Made by a program: the position numbers and the translations under genes
DNA from: Leptodontidium sp. MPI-SDFR-AT-0119
Lineage: Eukaryota; Ascomycota; Leotiomycetes; Helotiales; Leptodontidiaceae
Length of the DNA stretch: 64,000 nucleotides
Reading direction: 5' to 3'
NCBI GenBank assembly: GCA_020726505.1
Contig: JAHLEZ010000029.1
Coordinates: 248,001 to 312,000, forward strand
Notes under the pieces: generated by a model
Databases searched by the model: none
What the model saw: the letters and a program-made list of their open reading frames with translations, nothing else
Told to the model about the DNA's origin: nothing
Shown: piece by piece, positions 58,909 through 64,000 of the stretch
Numbering within the stretch: position 1 is the stretch's first letter
Layout of the letters: the number at the start of each line of letters is the position of its first letter

Positions 58909-60182
58909 TTATCCAGACTCGGTATCCAAGTTCGCAACGAAGTCCTCTATCGATTCAAAGTATCCATCTTCGACCACGCTGGAGTTATGGTCTCCGCCTG
59001 GCAGAGGCTTCCATACTTTCGTTGGGGATTGGCAGATCTCGAAGAGGCGGCGCATATGGCTTGGCCTGTTTTCCATTAGCTACTGCGGAGGAGAGAAGCG
59101 AGCAAGCAGAGGGTGGAGGGTATTGTCAGAAATTCTCAAGGTGTATAATCAAGTCCCAGAAGGGATCAGGTTTTGTGGATGGAAATTAAGTCATCATTCA
59201 AAGTCGGGGGAAAAGGAGAATGTGTAGACGTACGGTACTATCTCATCTTGCAGACCGGAGAGGAAGAGGATTGGCACTTCCGTGATGGAAGGTAGGTAGG
59301 TGTCGGAAGCCCAGACTTGGTGACAGAGAAGGGTAAGATATTTTGCGGGTGGAATGATCCTATCCACTTTTAGAATTTTCAGCAGAAAATTAGCGGGGAT
59401 ACGTACGATGGGATCAACTTCCTCATGCTTAGGAACGTGTTCTCCAGTACCAAGCCCACTAATCTCTTGTCGTTCTGGTTCTTGGCCACAAGTTGGACGC
59501 TCACCGCCCCTCCTAGACTCTGGCCGAAGACCACAATATCGTTATCCCTCGTCTCTGATCGTTTCCGCAGGTAGTCAAAAGCAGTTTGCGCATCGATCAT
59601 AAGTCCGGTTTCGTCGGGAGATCCTGTAGATAGACCGTAGCCTCGATATTCCAGCATCAAAACGCTACATCCCATCCTCTGGACGAACATGCGCGCGATA
59701 GGTACTCTGTGTCCAATATTGCCCGCATTGCCGTGAAACATCAGAACCGTAACCCCCTTTCGCATCCCAGTCTTTGGAGGTCTTATGTAGAACGCGGAGA
59801 GCTTCTCGCCATCGGGGGTTGGGATCATGAGGTCTTCGAAATCGGTGATGCCGAACTGGGACGGTCGAGGGACTTCTGTTCGAGCATCATTTGGAACGTG
59901 GGAGGGATAGATGAGGGCTCTGGATCTGTTAGCATGCGCATGCCCTGAGGGGAGGGCAAGTAAAGGAGGAGGCCTGGACGTACTTCTGCTTGAAGTAGAG
60001 CAAGGAGCTGAGCGCGGCGGCGATGCCCTGGGGCCAATGTAAGTACGACGCTGTTGAAAACATCAGGAGGAACAAGCATATACCGAGGACACCAGGACCG
60101 GAAGACGCATGTAGCTGTAGACACTACCTGCGACTCCAGAGGCCTGCTGTAGGTAGCTGCCGGAGTTTTCTTGAGACGACAT
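58909..60182 (-). CDS. Bem46-like alpha/beta hydrolase
   Basis: Five exons: 60182-60084, 60027-59984, 59925-59407, 59359-59234 and 59065-58909, 314 residues with consistent phases. Order of motifs: an N-terminal membrane anchor (MRLPVLVS...AAALSSLLYFKQ), RALIYPSHVPNDARTEVPRP, TPDGEKLSAFYIRP, LMFHGNAGNIGHR (oxyanion loop), EYRGYGLSTGSPDE, VVFGQSLGGAV (nucleophile Ser in GxSxG), LSGLQDEIVPPSHM (acid) and LPGGDHNSS (His). This is the Bem46/ABHD13 family, conserved from fungi to animals. The natural substrate is unknown, and in fungi it has been tied to membranes and cell polarity. The 3' intron (59233-59066, 168 nt) is longer than the others. Confidence 0.92.
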
Positions 60183-62239
60183 GCTGGGGATACGGCGCGG
60201 TGAGGCTGCGGTGAGTGAGGTGAGGTGAGGTGAGAATAAAGACGACGGCCGTGTTTCGAATTCGGGTGCCTTGCTCGCCCCGTTGATTCGGGTGGTCGTG
60301 GTAGGTATCTATCTGCCTTGGCTGCTGGCTCGACTCAATAACGCTGGCCCATTGAAACGAGGGAGAGAAAAGCTATGCTCTGCTAGGTATTATATGCTAT
60401 GATATGCCATGCCCCTGAAGCAGCACGCTCGACGAGAAATGTGCATGAAAGTGGTAAAGTGAAGCGTGGTGTGGATATTCGGTTACTGTAAAGAAAATAG
60501 TTCATGCGCGTCGTCAAAATCAATAGCCTCCCCTCCCAATAGGACTCCTGGTCCATACGAGGGGACTTTGCCGCAAGCGGGCCTAGTCTCATCGCAGATC
60601 AATAAAGTGGCTTGTTGGCAGCAAATCGTGTAGATTAAGAGATTGTTTATTTACTGAGCGCAAATTCCGAATCGTTTTCAGTGTAAGCAGTTGGGATTAA
60701 TTAATTAATTGAAAGAAAATGCCGAAGATGTAAGAGCATTCATTCTACCGAGTCTCGTATTAAGGTAGCTCAGACTCAGTGGCAGGAAGCTCCTACCTTT
60801 CGTTACCCCTCCAGCTCCCCTCCACTCCAACTGGCCGGCCTAGCCGATCAGATCATATCACAAGTTCCCATAGAGACTTGGCACATTGATCATATATGTA
60901 TGTATAAAACAGATTGCCGGATCCAATTGTAGTCGGCCAGTTTTTCATGACTTCCGAGCTTGTACTCAAAGAAATTAAATGTCCGTTTCTTCACTATATT
61001 GATCTTCCAGCCAGCTCCATATCAGATGAAGGAAGCACGGAACAGAAGATGGAATAAACGCCCACCAACTGCTCGTTGGGCAAGACGAGCATTTTCAACT
61101 GCTGGGAACATACATTCCAACACTATGCATGCATCCATCCCGATCGAAATATAATGACATTGTCTTGCTTCGTTTGACAGAGGCGGACCAAATCCATGCC
61201 CAGCGAAGCGAGTTATTTACTTCCTGCACAAATCAATTCACGTCAAAAATCAAATCAAAGCCTTCCCAGACTTGGATTTCATCTTGAAGTAATGTTCTGA
61301 AATGATTTAGAGACATTGGGCAGGCTCTAACTTACCTATGGATCTAGTCTACCTAGGCCAAGTAATTTTGTTTTCACTTTGAAACGTCGACTTGTTGCAC
61401 GAATTGATCTGGATATGGGCCAATTGCAGACCGATTATTGCAGCTGGCAGCTGAGTTGACTCAATTACTTCGTACATAGGTACTAATAAGAGAACGGCAT
61501 GAGGGTAAGTAGCCTAGGATATGTTTTACCCTGGTGTGATTTGGAGGGAGTTGCAGGCATGGTGGCTCAGCTCCCACTCAGCTCAGCCTTGGTCCGCGAG
61601 GCTGCGGAAGATCTCCGACTCCTAGAGACACGGCACTGTGGAGGCGGATGAGTGATAATGACGCTCGCTCTCTTGGAAGAATACTCGAGGCTAAGCTTCT
61701 TTGGCAAGCGAAAGTTCCACATGAACTGAAGAGTCACAATTGAGTCACTTCACTTCACTTCGACGCAGATCTGACGGCATACACACATAATGGCTGTGCA
61801 AATGTAAGAATATGCAGCGTAGTTTCTTTGTTTCTTAATTAAAAAGGTAAAACTCCCTTTGGAGGGTTATCCCCTTCTTTCGGTTTGGCGTATTTCAGAA
61901 CAGTCGGAGGGAACAGCTTATATATCAGAGAAGAAGCTCCTTTTAAAATCATAAAAATCATTGAAATCACCTCTTATAATATCACATCCCAATCACTCGA
62001 TCTCTTGAATCATCGCAACCCTGCTCTACGAAAGTCGATTGAAAGTGCTGTGTGGTTCTCGTTACTTTGCCTACAGGTACATCAGCATCCGCCCCACCAC
62101 CTTTATTGTAGCCTCAGCCTCGTCCTCGTTTCGTCCCTTTCACCACTAAGAAACATACACCCCGCCACCTGCTGGCCAAACGATACGAACCACCAAGACG
62201 GCTTCACGAACAGCCACCGAATACCCTCAACCCATAACC
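60183..62239. other. 2 kb divergent spacer between hydrolase and NF-X1 gene
   Basis: No gene recognised. A GTGAGGTGAGGTGAGGTGAG tract lies at about 60211-60230. The last 300 bases are C-rich leader. A 122-codon frame at 61885-62253 overlaps this leader and is not called. Confidence 0.5.
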
Positions 62240-64000
62240 ATGTCTGCAGCTGAGCTTTCGCAGGCGACAGCTGCTGCATCAGGTAGACCTCGTCAGCGTC
62301 GCGGTCCAAGAAGAGGCGGCCGAGGAGGAGGATCTGGAAATACAGCACAACCTCCAAACGCCTCATTGGCTTTGCGTCCTGCTTCGATAGCACCCGAGTC
62401 CACGCCGTCACCTATACAGTCGAGGGGAAACGGTGGAAATGGCAGACGAGGTGGATACAGAGGCAGAGGGCGAGGTGGTGCCCAGCTAATGGTCAATGGA
62501 ACAAGAGCATTCGGAGGGCAACTGACGGTAGCAACACCAAGCGAAGGATCTCTAGCAGGAGATGCCCCCGAATTCATACCTGGCCAGCCAGTTGCTACGC
62601 GAGCTCGAGATTCCCAACCCCGAAATCTACCCCGCCGCCGAATGTCAAAATCACAAGCCCCCGATATCGCCACAAGAACGCACGAGGATATTACAAACGG
62701 CCAGTACGAATGCGTGATCTGCACAAACGAGGTTCTGCCAAATTCGAAAGTCTGGAATTGCACGACCTGTTGGTCGGTTCTACATTTATCCTGTGTAAAG
62801 AGATGGTCCAAGAACGAGGTTTCGACACTTCAGCAACGTGCCGCGGAAAATGGAGAGCTACCCCCACCAAGACAATGGCGGTGCCCTGGCTGCAATCTGC
62901 CAAAGATAGATCTGCCAAACACATATTCCTGCTGGTGCGAGAAGGAGATTGAACCTCGATCTATTGCGGGATTGCCACCACATTCTTGCGGACAATCTTG
63001 CTCGAAGCGAAGAGCCGGAAGTTGTCCACATCCTTGCGAGTTAATATGCCATGCTGGTCCTTGCCCGCCGTGTGGCCATATGGGTCCTTCGATGTCTTGC
63101 TTCTGTGGGAAGGAGATGAGTTCTAGGAGATGTGTTGAAACGAATTACGAGAAGGGCTGGACATGTGGCCAGGTTTGCGGAGAAGATCTACCATGTGGAG
63201 AGCATACCTGTGAGCGAGAGTGCCATGAAGGCCTTTGTGGAAGTTGTGACGTGGAGGTTGAATCTCGCTGTTATTGCGGGAGGGAAGAGAAGACTCTGAG
63301 ATGCTCGGAACGAGAGGACGAGATGGAGAGTCGATCAGAAGCAGAGACTTGGATGGGATCGTTCAATTGTGGAGTAGAATGCCGAAGACCATTCGATTGT
63401 GGAAATCCGAACCACTTCTGCGAACAGCCTTGCCATGTTCAAGAGCTGAAGCCCGCTCACTGCCCGCTCTCGCCCGATGTTGTAACACATTGTCCATGTG
63501 GAAAGACAGCAATTGGCAATCTACTCTCTGAGCCGCGATTGGATTGCTCCGCACCAGTACCACACTGTCAAGAGAAGTGCCAAAAGCTACTTACTTGCGG
63601 ACATTTGTGTGAGCAAAAGTGTCATGCTGGAGGATGCAGACCTTGTCTTCAAAGTGTTCAGATATCTTGCCGCTGCGGTAGGACATCCTCAAATTCAGTC
63701 TGTCACCAGGGAATCGACGAACCGCCCCAATGCCCTCGAGTTTGTCGGTCTACACTCAATTGCGGTCGACATGAATGTGGTGAGCGTTGTTGTCCTGGGG
63801 AGAAGAAGGCTAGTGAGCGGCAAGCTTCAAAGCGTAAGCACCGGGCTCTGAACGCCCCAGCCACTGGAGAAGAATTCGAATCAGAGCATATCTGCCTGAA
63901 GGTTTGCGGTCGATCTTTGAAGTGCGGCAACCATGCATGTGCTTCTCTTTGTCACAAGGGCCCTTGCGCTAGCTGCCTCGAAGCGGTGTTCGAAGACATC
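62240..64000 (+). CDS. NF-X1-type zinc-finger protein (FAP1-like), 3' end outside the window
   Basis: One uninterrupted frame of 587 codons from the ATG at 62240 to the window edge. The N-terminus is Arg/Gly-rich (GRPRQRRGPRRGGRGGG, GGYRGRGRGG), as in RNA-binding tails. A RING/PHD-like C4HC3 module follows (CVICTNEV...CTTCWSVLHLSC...WRCPGC, residues about 158-222). Then come repeated NF-X1 fingers of the form C-x-H-x-C/CH-GPCPPC: SCPHPCELICHAGPCPPC, CGEHTCERECHEGLCGSC, CGHLCEQKCHAGGCRPC, CGRHECGERCC, CGNHACASLCHKGPCASC. The yeast relative Fap1 binds FKBP12 and confers rapamycin resistance when overexpressed. Animal NFX1 binds DNA and has ubiquitin-ligase character. The rest of the gene, probably with an R3H domain, lies beyond the edge. 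Confidence 0.93.
   Translation, partial: MSAAELSQATAAASGRPRQRRGPRRGGRGGGSGNTAQPPNASLALRPASIAPESTPSPIQSRGNGGNGRRGGYRGRGRGGAQLMVNGTRAFGGQLTVATPSEGSLAGDAPEFIPGQPVATRARDSQPRNLPRRRMSKSQAPDIATRTHEDITNGQYECVICTNEVLPNSKVWNCTTCWSVLHLSCVKRWSKNEVSTLQQRAAENGELPPPRQWRCPGCNLPKIDLPNTYSCWCEKEIEPRSIAGLPPHSCGQSCSKRRAGSCPHPCELICHAGPCPPCGHMGPSMSCFCGKEMSSRRCVETNYEKGWTCGQVCGEDLPCGEHTCERECHEGLCGSCDVEVESRCYCGREEKTLRCSEREDEMESRSEAETWMGSFNCGVECRRPFDCGNPNHFCEQPCHVQELKPAHCPLSPDVVTHCPCGKTAIGNLLSEPRLDCSAPVPHCQEKCQKLLTCGHLCEQKCHAGGCRPCLQSVQISCRCGRTSSNSVCHQGIDEPPQCPRVCRSTLNCGRHECGERCCPGEKKASERQASKRKHRALNAPATGEEFESEHICLKVCGRSLKCGNHACASLCHKGPCASCLEAVFEDI

Noticed and set aside
61885..62253. 122-codon frame overlapping the NF-X1 start
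   Set aside because: It covers the C-rich leader and overlaps the NF-X1 ATG in another frame; no motif.

Overview
The window is nuclear DNA of a filamentous ascomycete (Pezizomycotina; Leotiomycetes is my guess from the protein relatives, not proven). The evidence is many short introns (about 45-80 nt, GT-AG, with CTGAC/CTAAC-type branch sites), Zn2Cys6 and velvet regulators, a NACHT-type STAND receptor, fungus-only families (DUF3602, DUF6594) and long CT/AG-rich intergenic leaders. I rebuilt exon structures by hand from splice sites, reading frame and remembered family motifs. No alignment was run, so names are family-level judgements. No tRNA, rRNA or CRISPR array was recognised.

Layout. 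1-0.3 kb: edge of a minus-strand gene. 2.0-4.35 kb: broken RTC5-like TLD-domain gene. 5.1-6.5 kb: ERD1-like EXS membrane protein. 8.2-8.9 kb: small DUF3602 protein. 8.9-16 kb: a 7 kb gene-poor stretch leading to velB (velvet factor, 16-17.7 kb). 19-20.8 kb: wax-synthase-like MBOAT acyltransferase. 22.3-22.9 kb: bZIP factor. 24.4-30.7 kb: two tandem, same-strand relatives of the fungal 'tachykinin-family'/Fungal_trans_2 type.

31-42 kb is the most interesting accessory block: an HpcH/HpaI aldolase, an ACS-family MFS carboxylate-type transporter, a D-2-hydroxyacid dehydrogenase and two divergently transcribed Zn2Cys6 regulators. The aldolase promoter and the shared transporter/dehydrogenase promoter carry CGG-N7-CCG sites, two of which share 14 of 16 bases. 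This looks like a self-contained, locally regulated catabolic cluster for a hydroxy- or oxo-acid. I do not recognise it as a described pathway.

42.7-46.3 kb: a complete AT-rich hAT transposon with an 8-bp target duplication, matching terminal inverted repeats and an 11-exon transposase whose only visible lesion is one in-frame TGA. Just beyond it, 47-51 kb encodes an intact 1232-residue NACHT STAND (NLR-like) protein. 51.7-52.6 kb: SDHB, the iron-sulfur subunit of succinate dehydrogenase, wild type at the known SDHI-fungicide positions. 53.8-56.6 kb: a decayed subtilisin-like protease with a 22-G tract. 57.4-58.6 kb: DUF6594 membrane protein. 58.9-60.2 kb: Bem46-like alpha/beta hydrolase. 62.2 kb to the right edge: NF-X1-type zinc-finger protein, cut by the window end.
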